64,000 nucleotides of DNA from NCBI GenBank assembly GCA_902729315.2, contig LR746272.1, positions 12,662,327-12,726,326 on the forward strand. The letters run 5' to 3'. Below, one piece after another: positions 1-9,639 of the stretch; position 1 is the first letter of the stretch, and each line of letters starts with the position of its first letter. The notes below the pieces were generated by a model that ran no database searches, was not told where the DNA came from, and saw nothing but the letters and a program-made list of their open reading frames with translations. This DNA is from Spirodela intermedia (lineage: Eukaryota > Streptophyta > Magnoliopsida > Alismatales > Araceae). Position numbers and translations under genes: made by a program.

Positions 1-272
1 CCCAGTTCCATGCCCTCCCCCTTCCTGATCTCCGTGTCTCCGACCACCCTGCGGAGGTAGCTCGTCTCTGAGATCGACAGGGGCAGCGCCCGCTTGCAGA
101 AGAAATCATAGTATCCCAGCAGCTGGTAGTGGTTCAGAAGGTCCACGCCGCCCGTGAGTTCCTTAGCTCCTGAGAATTCCACTTCCAAGAAACAGCGTTC
201 AGAAGTAGGCAACGGAAGAAGGCTGCTCTGAAGAATCCATAAGAGCATAGGGAAACGAGCAGAGGCAATCAT
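1..272 (-). CDS. MED19: Mediator complex subunit 19 (MED19), 5' part, runs off window
   Basis: Mediator subunit 19 belongs to the head/middle interface of the nuclear Mediator complex, which links transcription factors to RNA polymerase II. Read on the minus strand, positions 169 to 1 encode a segment with the family hallmarks KELTGGVDLLNHYQLL, DFFCKRALPLSIS and VVGDTEIRKGEGMEL, which are very close to the plant MED19 N-terminus. The rest of the gene, including the basic lysine-rich tail, lies beyond position 1. The start is uncertain. The frame stays open to ATGs at 248 and 272, but the residues they would add (about 30, hydrophobic) do not look like a MED19 N-terminus. A good acceptor (TTCTCAG, ending at 170) suggests that a short upstream exon is spliced on instead. 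Seen: the conserved block. Known: the family role. Inferred: the upstream exon. Confidence 0.85.
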   Translation of the reverse strand, partial: MIASARFPMLLWILQSSLLPLPTSERCFLEVEFSGAKELTGGVDLLNHYQLLGYYDFFCKRALPLSISETSYLRRVVGDTEIRKGEGMEL

Positions 273-2094
273 TGGGACGCTACCGAGGAGCACTGGTAGA
301 GGAGTCGGCCGCAACGCAAAGGAGTCTCACTCAAAGAGAAATCGAGTGCCCAAAGAAAAGGCATGGGAAGAACACATGGTATAAAAAATAAGCCCAGTTA
401 ATTAATGGAATGATTTCCTACGTTCACTCCAGAGGAAAAATTCCTGCAACCCAAATGCATCGAGCTGCCTTCTTATTATTTCTGGCTCAATCAATATTAG
501 TACCCATGAAACTTGCATGAATGGAGTATATATCACATATTAAAGAAGGTATATGGGCAGAGTATTCAAAAGGGCATTCTGATTTGTTACCTCTCCCAAA
601 CTTCTTTCCCTCCGGATCCATCACATCATTTTCTCACCTGAGAGAAACCGGCATCCAAATAATCAAAAAAACATGTTGATGCATACTCGCCAAAATCATC
701 TGATACATGCAACGAAAACTGCAAGTAACTACACAGAATCAGCTTAAGATCGGGTTAAATAGATTCAGAAATTCGCACAGAGAGTCATTCAAAAACTTTC
801 ACAGTAAGAACAACAACGAATATGCATAGTATCTGAATTCCTGAACCAGAACAATAAATAGATGCGCCCCTTTTTATGGAGATTTCCTTCACCCAACTCC
901 ATGATCCAGGATTTTAGCGCTTACCCACAGAAGATTCAGATGAACACGTCCTCTCTGTTGGGTTGTTCTCTCCACCATGAAGATGTCACGCGAAGGAATC
1001 TGGTAAGAAGGATGAGCATGACGGACAGAGAGAGAAAGCACGAACTCGCTGAACTTAAATGAAAGGCAGGAAGTAAATGGGGGAAAAGAAAAACGACGGC
1101 GTGCAGAAACGTTAAAACGGACGAGCGAGAAGGTCAATGAGAACTGAGTACAACGCAAAGGGTGACGTCGTCTAAACATTCTTTTCAAGGATTTTCATGT
1201 ATTTTCAAAGTTGATTCGTTCTTTGATGGCGTAGACCTGAAAACCTGCACAATATACCTACTGGAAGACCGAGGATAGGATAGAATCGCCTACACAGAGT
1301 ACTTTTCATAAACAGGAGCAACCTGTAAGACCCTAAAACACAAACCCAGTTTGAGAGTTTTCATAGATAAGACGGGGGAGAAGAGAAAAAAACGAATCAG
1401 AGAGCTGACGTAAAGAAGGAGACAATTTAAAGCATGAAAATTCCAAAAAATTGCAAAGCTGAGACTATTATTGAGAAACTTTATGGACACAGACCCAAAG
1501 CACGAGCTTTAAGGGTCAGGTGATCCCAGCATATGAGCCAGTAACAGGGTGGGTCCAAATCCGAATCTCGCGGGAGAAAGACACAGATTGGAGCAAGTTA
1601 AAGACAACTAAAATTGGTTATAGTCGCAGCTCCGGGAAAGAGAGAAGACCTCCAGAGGGAGCTCCCTCGAGGAAATGTGGGGCCCCGGCCAGTATCAAGC
1701 ACCCCTCTCCGCGCCCGGCTGTCTGAACCGACCTTCTCCAAGACTACTCGCCGGGATCGCCAACAAACCCCGATAACCCACGATCGGGCCCGATTCCTAA
1801 AAGAACCTAAAAGAACCCTAATCATCCATCATCGCACATCGCAGCCGCCGAAACCGAGCAACGAACGCCGATTGGCACCAGAGACCAGCAGATCAGAGCC
1901 CTAATTGCAGACACGAAGAGGACTAAGGGCGAGAAGACAGCTGCGGAACCCTCGCCGGACCTCGAAACACCGGGAAACCGCGACCAGAGTGGGGGCCGGA
2001 GATGAGAGCCCGGCGAGAGGGAGAATCGCAAGTTGAGAAAGAGATCGGGAACGTCGCCGGCCACGGGCCCGGCCAGTTTTCTCTCCCACCGTGG
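273..2094. other. MED19 upstream/leader region, no gene recognised
   Basis: The left part is AT-rich and intron-like; the part from about 1550 to 2090 is GC-richer. On the minus strand 1800-2000 looks like a 5' leader (TTAGGGTTC-type motifs), so it may carry the first, non-coding exon of MED19 with a long leader intron. Small ORFs here match no family I recognise. No RNA gene or mobile-element domain was seen. Confidence 0.4.
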
Positions 2095-2700
2095 ACCGCC
2101 ACCGGTCCAATCTCCGGTTCGCGGATCCACCCAATTTATATGGGCCTCCATGGGCTCTATTAGGCCCATTAAAAGCTCATACCAACTTCATTGGGCCCAT
2201 AAACCGTGGCAGCCGGGATTATTTCCGGATCCCCCATTTAGATGGGCCTACATGTGCTCTTCAAAAGCCCATTAACAGTTCAGACTCCAACTTTCCCAGG
2301 CTCTCCATCGGCCCATTAATAAAAATAGTCAAAAATACTACTTTCCTAGGTCCATAAAGCTAGGCCTACATCGGCTCTTCACCGACCCATTAATAAAACA
2401 GTCCAAACTCAAACTTTCCTAGGCCCATAAAAAGCGGCAGCCGGGATTCCACTGGGTTACCGGATCCCCCATTGAGATGGGCCTAATGGGCTCTCCATTT
2501 GCCCACTGATAAAACTAGTCCATCCTACAACTTTCCTGGGCCCATAAACCGCGGCTGCCGGGATTCCACCGGGTCACCGGATCCCCCTCATTGAGCTGGC
2601 CCTACATGGGCTCTTCACCAGCCCATTAATAAATAGTCCATACTACAATATTCCTAGGCCCATAAAGCGCGGCAGCGGGGATTCCACCGGGTCAACGGTC
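2095..2700. repeat. ~117-bp tandem repeat array rich in GGCCCA (site II) elements
   Basis: About five degenerate copies of a ~117-bp unit lie head to tail. The anchor CGGCAGCCGGGATT (with variants) ends at about 2220, 2448, 2565 and 2682, a spacing of 228 (two units), 117 and 117. Each unit also carries a TAGGCCCATAAA block, CCGGATCCCCC and an AGCCCATTAATAAA block. The region holds at least nine TGGGCC/GGCCCA cores, the plant site II/TCP-binding type found in promoters of housekeeping genes. It lies between the divergently placed MED19 leader and the GC-rich tract next to PPD5. Confidence 0.8.
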
Positions 2701-3217
2701 GGGGATTTGACTCGACTCGACCAGAAGCGTTCTGTCACACGGTCTGTCCGGCAGGGGCGAGATCCTCAGGGAAGGACCTACCAACCGACAGGTCGAGCAA
2801 CAAGCACACGCGGCGCGCACGGCTGGACGACTGCGCACGACGCGCGCGGCGGAGCGTGCGGGAGGATAACCGCGCACGACGAAGCCGGCGGCGGGACGCC
2901 CGCCTGGGCAGCCTTGTGTCAGGTTCCCATGGGCCTGGAAATTGGGGCACATGTCAGTGGAAGGAGGGTGGGGAGAGGGAGGTGCTGATTGGCCCGGACC
3001 CCTTCTAGCCATTCTGGCCCAAATAAAAAGGCAAGTGAGGCTAACCTCACTTAATCGGCCCACAGGGCGTTCCAATTTTTTCCGGCCCATTCGCACTGCT
3101 TCTAACCCGTTTTAATAACAGTGAGATCCGAATTCAAAGAATAAATGGAGTGGAGGTAGCGTGAAATCACATTGATGCGGGCAAAATGGGGAACTCTCTC
3201 TCTCTCTCTCTAACGCA
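2701..3217. other. GC-rich tract and PPD5 downstream flank
   Basis: Positions 2700-2950 are very GC-rich, with partly repeated CGCGCACGACG words; no convincing protein is encoded. A (CT)n run at about 3193-3211 sits just past the PPD5 stop codon and would be in its 3' untranslated region. Confidence 0.4.
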
Positions 3218-6200
3218 TCACCAAAATCTCCAGGGATCTTTGTAAGGAGGCACATAGCTGTCCGTAGGAGGAAGAAGTCGGAAGGAAGCCACCGTCTTCT
3301 CCAGGAGGGGCCCCATCTGCATCAACAGATTCACATGCCCAAACGTGTGGTGAATCATCAAATTAGTCCACAGAAAGGCCTTCATAACCACATAAACGCG
3401 CTTGATTAGCAACACTAATCAAATGTGTATCAGTAAATCTGCCCATTCTCCCTGCTGGCTATGAATATTTTCACACGGCTGAATAATCTGGTTCGATGGA
3501 TAATGAGCAGGCAGAGGAGGAGACGCACCGATTCCCACTGCTTGCTGAGGGTTGAGGCGCTCAGAGAGTAGAGGTACCCTTGACAAAGTAGAGAGCAGTT
3601 CATGAGGATATGCATTAAAGAATAATTACGACTACTCAAATGGGCTGTCTGAAGTTTGTGAAATGTATTTCCATATATATACATACTATCGTAACTCCAG
3701 CAGGAAATAAGTATCTTACCATCCCGTTCGGCTGTTGAAGCCACATAGTGCCGGTAAAGATTTGCTGCCTGAGCCTGAACAATGACAAATTGGAGGCTAA
3801 TCGTCACAAAAAAAAGAAGGTTTGAAGAATAAAAGCTTCCAAGAAATGCAATTTTACTAATGCTAGTAATGATAATAGTCACAATGATGACGACGATGAA
3901 ATGCAGCAGCCGATATCAATCATCACTCCAAAGGAATAAGAGAAAGAAGACTGCACGGAAACTCACAGGATTTGTAGCTGATTTTCGTACAAGATACTCA
4001 TAGCACCAGTATTTCTCACCATCAACCTAAGGTGGAAAATAATACGAACATCACAAATATTTAAACGAAATTAAATAAGAATAAAATAGGCGAGTCCCGT
4101 CCTTCAGTCTACTTCAAAATGCAAATAACTATCAAAGCTTACTTCGCTTAAATGCACGTCAAGGACAGAACTCTCAGCCAGGCGCTGCCCAGTTGTTACA
4201 CGCTGCACACAATTCTCTCGAGATAAGATACATGGTTTTGAATCAAAAGCGTGCAGCACATGATTTCTAGTGAATCTAAACAAGGCTGTCACAGGGTGGT
4301 CATACGATGGGGTGTCACAAGGCTACTGAGATATGCAGATGAAAGTGCGGATGAATGTCCATGGGCATGAGGAAGAAAAATAAAAGTACAAGAAAAATGA
4401 AATATTGTATTATTCATTACATCGTAAACGTTACATACCAACGTAGACTTGTCAGATAGAATGGAGTCCACAACATCTTTTGCCTCCCAAGAACTCTTAT
4501 CAGGTGAGGTTAGGAAACGTGAATTGGGGGGGCCTATCTGCACGAAGAATGTTGAATAGTACATGGATCAGATGACAATACCAAGGTGACGTCTCACAGT
4601 GGAACCAAGAACATTGAGCAATAAAAAATGTTTTTAGAGGCTATCTGAATCTTCATATATATATGAAATCTCTTAAAGAATAAAAGGATACAGCAGGAGA
4701 AAGTTTATTGACAACACGAAGCCTCATGATGAAAATTAAATTGTATATAGAACGTAATAGCCAGTTCAACTTACTGAAACAGACACGACAACATTATTTA
4801 TCATGTCAACCCGCTCAGACACAATGCGCTGTCGAGCATCGGCTGCATAGTAAGCAACCATCAGTCAATCTCTGTGTTGATCTTCCAGACCACACACTCT
4901 GACAAAACAGTCATTGTTCTCCAAATTCAAAAGAAAAATCTCTGGGTAATAATAATAAAAAAAACCAAGATCCTAAAGTATGAAAGCATTCTTTCAAGAT
5001 CTAGTCATTGACGATTTCATAACCAAATCATATTTTACTTGACAAGCGATACCAGAGGAGACGACCATCAGGAAAGCTAAAGAAAGATTTATACTGAAAC
5101 TTACGTGATAGAGGGGCAGCAGATGAGTATCTCTCCGGTTTTCTGGATTCCACCCTTCAAATTTGTAAGAAATTTCAGTGTTGATGTTAGCTTAGAAAAA
5201 AGGGCTATTTCAGCCATTGTAGTTGGCTGATCACCTACCTCAGAAATCAGGAGAAAATTAAAAGGAGTACATTGAAGTATTTTTGCAGTTAGTCTGCACC
5301 TAAACCATTTGCATGATATAATTGACATACAAATTTTTAGTTTCTCAATGAACTAAATAACCTTGTAAAAGACAAGCGCATAAAAAAATAAACTACAAAA
5401 CGAAATGATTACTTATGTTTCTCACCATTTGAAGACAACATTCTTCCCTGATAGCTCCACAGGATAGGCAAAACTATATGCGTTTATATCATCAACAAAT
5501 ACAGCGCTCTTCAAATCCCCATCCAGATCAGTTGCAGCAGAAATCTCTAAGACAGCCATAACAGGAAAAATGCAAGGTTATCAAGTCTAAGTCATAGAAG
5601 TAGAAGAAAACTAAGAAGAAGCCCGATCAAAAGAGGCTTAAAAAGGAAAGCATAGGATTCGGAGATGGCAAAAACTAAGTCAAGAAATTCGCACAAACAC
5701 ATGAGCAGTTAAAGGTCTTCCACAATTTAGAACTTGATACGTTCAACTGAAATTTACGTGTTCATTAACTGCCAATACAAATGGGCGTCATTAGTAGGAA
5801 AATATTGCATAAAATTATTTATAAAATCAATTCGTCTTCCGTAAATGGCACTTGATTAGTAGAGATTAAAGCATCATAAGCAGACAGGAGCAACAATTGA
5901 TGTATAATAATGCGTAACCCTTTGATCAAACTAGAATTTGAAGTATATCCTCTAAATTCTCCAAAGAGACAGCGTAAATAAATTGACTGCAACAATGTAA
6001 ACGATAAAAACGCCCCGTCTCATCTGCGTCGTTCAATCAAGCAATTTCTCTCCCCTGCCAAAATCGACGCCCGAAAGGACTGTCTTCAATGTAAAAAATA
6101 AAATCGTACAGTATCATTAGCACCGGAGCCTGTTCTAACCGGAATGGGGAAAGAAGATAATAGCCGAAGAAGACAGGCCGGACAGCATTAGGTCCCTCCT

Positions 6201-6307
6201 CCTGTAGCCCTCCCTCTCTCCAGACGTCGACGACGCGCAAGCGACGACGAAGGCTCCCCTCGACATCCTGCACCTCCTCCATCCCGTAGAGCTCTTCGCG
6301 TGGATCC

Positions 6308-6352
<45 letters not shown>

Positions 6353-6362
6353 GAGCAACCAT
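3218..6362 (-). CDS. PPD5: PsbP domain-containing thylakoid lumen protein (PPD5-like)
   Basis: This is a PsbP-fold protein of the thylakoid lumen, from a family of photosystem assembly and auxiliary factors. Ten exons on the minus strand (6362-6140, 5546-5426, 5154-5105, 4842-4775, 4537-4439, 4202-4143, 4026-3967, 3774-3720, 3578-3529, 3316-3218) join in frame to 294 residues, about the length of Arabidopsis PPD5. Residues 1-75 form a transit peptide ending in a twin-arginine lumen signal (RRRDLMLSGLSSS). PsbP-type blocks follow: VDDINAYSFAYPVELSGKN, RIVSERVDMI, FLTSPDKSSWEAKDV, YWCYEYLVRK, YRHYVASTAERDGYLYSL and the C-terminus VPPYKDPWRFW. Introns are standard GT-AG; the first donor (G|GTTAGA) is weak. 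The start ATG is at 6362; a (CT)n microsatellite encodes a Ser-Leu run just after it. Head-to-head neighbour: CID5. PPD5 is preferred over other PPDs by the C-terminus, from memory. Confidence 0.88.
6311..6350 (-). repeat. (CT)n microsatellite inside PPD5 transit-peptide codons
   Basis: A nearly pure GA/CT run, broken by a single AA at 6330-6331, lies in coding exon 1 of PPD5. It is read as alternating Leu and Ser codons directly after MVAL. It falls in the plastid-targeting region, where sequence is loosely constrained. Confidence 0.75.
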
Positions 6363-8397
6363 ACTCACTTCAGTTTATCCATAAACAAGAATGAAGTAGA
6401 ATCAACAAGACAACAGAGCTGGATGAAATTATTCTCGGGAATGGAGAAACTGGGGCACACCCAAGAACCGGTAGGTTGTAAGAGAAGGAAGAACTGGCGC
6501 TGGAGCGAGCGGGCGCAGCAGGAGCAGGGGAGAGGAGAGCTGCTGCCATCCCTCTCCGTTCAGCGGGAGGGAGTGAGGAGGAGCCACATCCGCTGGGAAG
6601 TCCAGGGGAGAGACCATCAGGGGGGGAGTCCACGGCAACAGCGCCAAATCTCTACCGTTGATTCTCTAGGCTTATTTCCCCTCGAATACCTTCCATTTGG
6701 ACCGTCCGTTCCCCCAGAATCAATCGGACGGTCCAAAAAAACTTATTTAGTGTGTTGAGAAAGTATTAGCAGTATCTTATATAGCCCAATGGGCCGGGAC
6801 CTAATAACAGCCCAAACAAGGCGTTAGGCCGGACACTATTTGGGCCCATACGCAACTTAGTCAACTTTAAGAATTTACTTAAATGCACTGAATATTGGGT
6901 CATTTTTAAAATAAAACGTTTATTAAGGTGAGTTTGAAAATGTGAGAAAATGAGACGTAATTTTCCCTCCGTTTCTCCCTTTCACCCGCCGGCCCCAACT
7001 GTTTATACTTGCGTCCCCTTCGCGAGAGCACTCCCTGGTTCGCGCTGCGTAGTCGCTTGTTCGATCGTTCACTCGGTGCTCACTCCAAAAGGATCAAGAG
7101 ATTTCCCTGCCACCGTCTATCTCCCTGTTCGTAATGCGTTCCATCATGTCGTAATTTATAGTTTCTTGTCGTCTAATCTGCTTCTTTTGTGCCAATTTTT
7201 CTTGATCTTTCGTGAGAAATCTGCTCGAGTTGGGTCTGAGAGATCATTCTAGGTTTCTGGGACACCCTCAGGCGGTGCTTATTTTCTTGAATTTTCATCC
7301 TCTTGTTCCTGAAGCCAGTGACTGTCTGTGGATTTCATTTCTGGAAGGATCTTATTTCCATAATTTTTGTGCTCTTCTTACTGTGAATTATATGGCAAGT
7401 TGAGAAAACGGGTTTCTGTTCGGGCAAGAGAGTGATCTACGTTTTCTTGTCTTCCCGAAATATCGTAAACTATTTGCTCTCTCGGTGTCCAGACGCTCCG
7501 TCGTTTCGTGTGCTCTATGAACATGCATTTGTCTCGCTAGATCATCTGGAATCGTCTATGCGCAGAAATTAATGCACCGGGTGCCTTTTTCAACCCGAAA
7601 TGCCGAAATTGCCTTATAAACAGATCTGTGTTGATGCTTGACATTTCCGACTCTTCTTTCTGAAGAATAATTGCATTTAGTTGTTCAAAACCCTCTCCTG
7701 TCCTCGCGGCGTTATTTTTTTTCCACAAGAAGTCCGCTGAAGCATTGGTTTCTTTCTCTGTTTCCATTTTAATGTTGCCGTTCATCGGCCAGTGAATTTC
7801 TCCTTTTTTTTCTTTCAGTTGCTAAAAGATTTAAAGCTCAAGAGCAAATACTTCCATCTTATTGATCTAGAAACATTGCAAGTCTGCCCTTCTTTTGTAT
7901 GATAGATATCGCGCGCTCGTCCTTCTTTGTCTGTATGAGCGAAGACATGCTGCAATATTGCCACAGCAAGAAACCGATCTCACAGCAAGAAAATCACCAG
8001 AATGAGTATCTGGTGATTTTTGATTCCTGGGTATCCTCGAGCGGGCCAGCCAGTCGATAAACAGAAATACCTGCAACTTTTTATCTCATTCGCATATTTC
8101 TTCATCCAGTTCTTCGTAGTTTGTTCTTGCCTCTTATCCTTTTTTGCGCAAGATTTATGGGTTATTGTCCTACTTGAATATGATTTGGGCATAGCTCAGT
8201 AATTGAACGAGGACTGATTATTGCTATGATCAGTGCTACGGTTGTTGATGATTTTATCTTAATATAGAATATAGTTGACTCGTAATGACCACCAGGTTAT
8301 TACTCTGTCAGTCGCCTTCGCCCACCCAGCATCTTTTTCTCACTTTTCCAAAACGTTCTTGGCAGAAATCGTGGTTCTGTCGGTCTTGATTTATGAA
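6363..8397. promoter_or_regulatory. Shared PPD5/CID5 upstream region with site II elements
   Basis: This is the divergent intergenic region of PPD5 (-) and CID5 (+). Site II-type cores (GCCCAATGGGCC, GGGCCCATA, AGCCCAAAC) cluster at about 6784-6850. The stretch from 6950 on looks like a CID5 5' leader: pyrimidine-rich, with probable leader-intron acceptors TTTCTTTCAG (ending near 7820) and TTCTTGGCAG (ending near 8365) upstream of the ATG. Small ORFs here show no recognisable family. Confidence 0.5.
6696..6737. repeat. Perfect 13-bp inverted repeat
   Basis: TTTGGACCGTCCG at 6696-6708 is repeated in inverse at 6725-6737, with a 16-base loop. It lies in the PPD5/CID5 promoter region about 350 bp upstream of the PPD5 ATG. 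It could be a cruciform/protein-binding site or the remnant termini of a tiny mobile element. Confidence 0.75.
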
Positions 8398-8953
8398 ATG
8401 GAGAAGTCAACGTTCTTCCTGAACCCGAACGCGACGCCGTTCATCCCAAACTTCAAGAGATCGATCGCTGCGGATGATGAGAGGACCCAAGAAGTGCCCG
8501 TGGATGAGGCATTCAACTCTCTGTCTACTGAGGAATTCCCAGGGAGAGGGCATCATCAAATCCCCAAGTCTGAAGACACGAATCCCCAGTTTGCGGACCC
8601 GGAGATCGATCTAGACGGTCTGGAATTCGGATTAGAGTTCCTCTCTTCGCTTTTCCCCAACTTCTCTATGGAATCTATTGCCGACGTGTTTCATGCCTGC
8701 GGGGACGTGTTCGAGGCGGAGAGCATGCTGAAGAAGCTCGAGGTATCGACTGGTCGCTAGACTAGAATCTCTAGAACCCTTTTCTTCCATGTTTTTACCA
8801 TTCCTTCTCGTGGGGGTCTGTCTCTGTTGACAGGGGATTGAAAGCAGCAGCGACAGCCTCTCGGACGGTTCGGATTCCCACGGAACGGCGAGCTCCAGCC
8901 ATCAATTTGACGGATCGTCTGCTGCGGCTTCTCCACCGGATACGAAGCCGTGA
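8398..8953 (+). CDS. CID5: PAM2-CUE protein, CTC-interacting domain protein CID5-like
   Basis: This is a small protein that binds poly(A)-binding protein (through the MLLE/CTC domain) and probably ubiquitin. Two exons, 8398-8742 and 8834-8953, give 154 residues, close to Arabidopsis CID5. Residues 4-20 are a PAM2 motif (core FFLNPNATPFIP). Residues about 79-115 are a CUE-like helical domain (LEFLSSLFPNFSMESIADVF, then CGDVFEAESMLKKLE). Exon 2 encodes only a Ser/Asp-rich low-complexity tail. The start was chosen because the PAM2 motif begins three codons later, although the frame is open upstream. The intron is GT-AG (GAG|GTATCG ... GACAG|GGG). The 5' leader probably contains an intron ending near 8365. 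The gene is divergent from PPD5, as I recall for the Arabidopsis pair. Confidence 0.9.
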
Positions 8954-9639
8954 GTCGCTGACTCTGTATGAACGAACATTTCTTTCACTTGAATGCCCAG
9001 GTGTATCACTTCAAACTGCTTGAAAGCCCGCTTGCATCTCATGTTCTTCGACCATCTCCTGTTTCTCTTACAACCATGCAAATTGAGGTGAGAATGGTAA
9101 TATGCCCACAAGAGATTTATAATTAACGCAGGAAGATAAATTATTTTTCCATGGTTCAGAGCCGAAATCCGACCAAAACTGATACAAAATTATCAACGGT
9201 TTGATGCGGCATTCATGGGTACAGAACCTAAATATGACCAAAAAAATTTCTAGGAATAACGGCAAGAGATAATACAACCAGGGGGAAAGAATACCAGCAA
9301 GCACACATAATGGGTACCCGACTACTGCTTAAAAGATCTCTCTGCTGTCGATGAACTCGGCCAATCAGGAGCCTGTAAATCTGAAAGCAAAGAGGATTGG
9401 AACCATTGTCCGTAATGAACGGCAGATCCGTTGACAGCAATATGCTGATCGAAACCCAGGAGCGCATTTTGTTCACCAAGAAGTCGGCGGGTTCCATCCT
9501 CTCTCTTCCGGTGAAGAAGATCAATGGGCGGCTCCGAGTGCTGAAGGATTAAAAAGCTTCTGAAAACTCCTTGCGCGCCACTGGCTTCTCATCTCTGCTG
9601 CCGACAGAGTTCAGCCATGGAAAGTAGCGTGATGCGGAA
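8954..9639. other. Convergent CID5/NAA15 3' flanks
   Basis: This is the short intergenic space between the CID5 stop and the NAA15 stop and must hold both 3' untranslated regions. No RNA gene, repeat or further protein was recognised. Confidence 0.5.

Noticed and set aside
2692-3096. 134-codon minus-strand frame
   Set aside because: GC-driven open frame rich in Arg, Pro and Ser, with no domain and no splice-supported context.
8275-8397. Upstream extension of CID5 to an earlier in-frame ATG
   Set aside because: The extra 41 residues are not family-like and a leader-intron acceptor sits at about 8365. The PAM2 motif fits the start at 8398.
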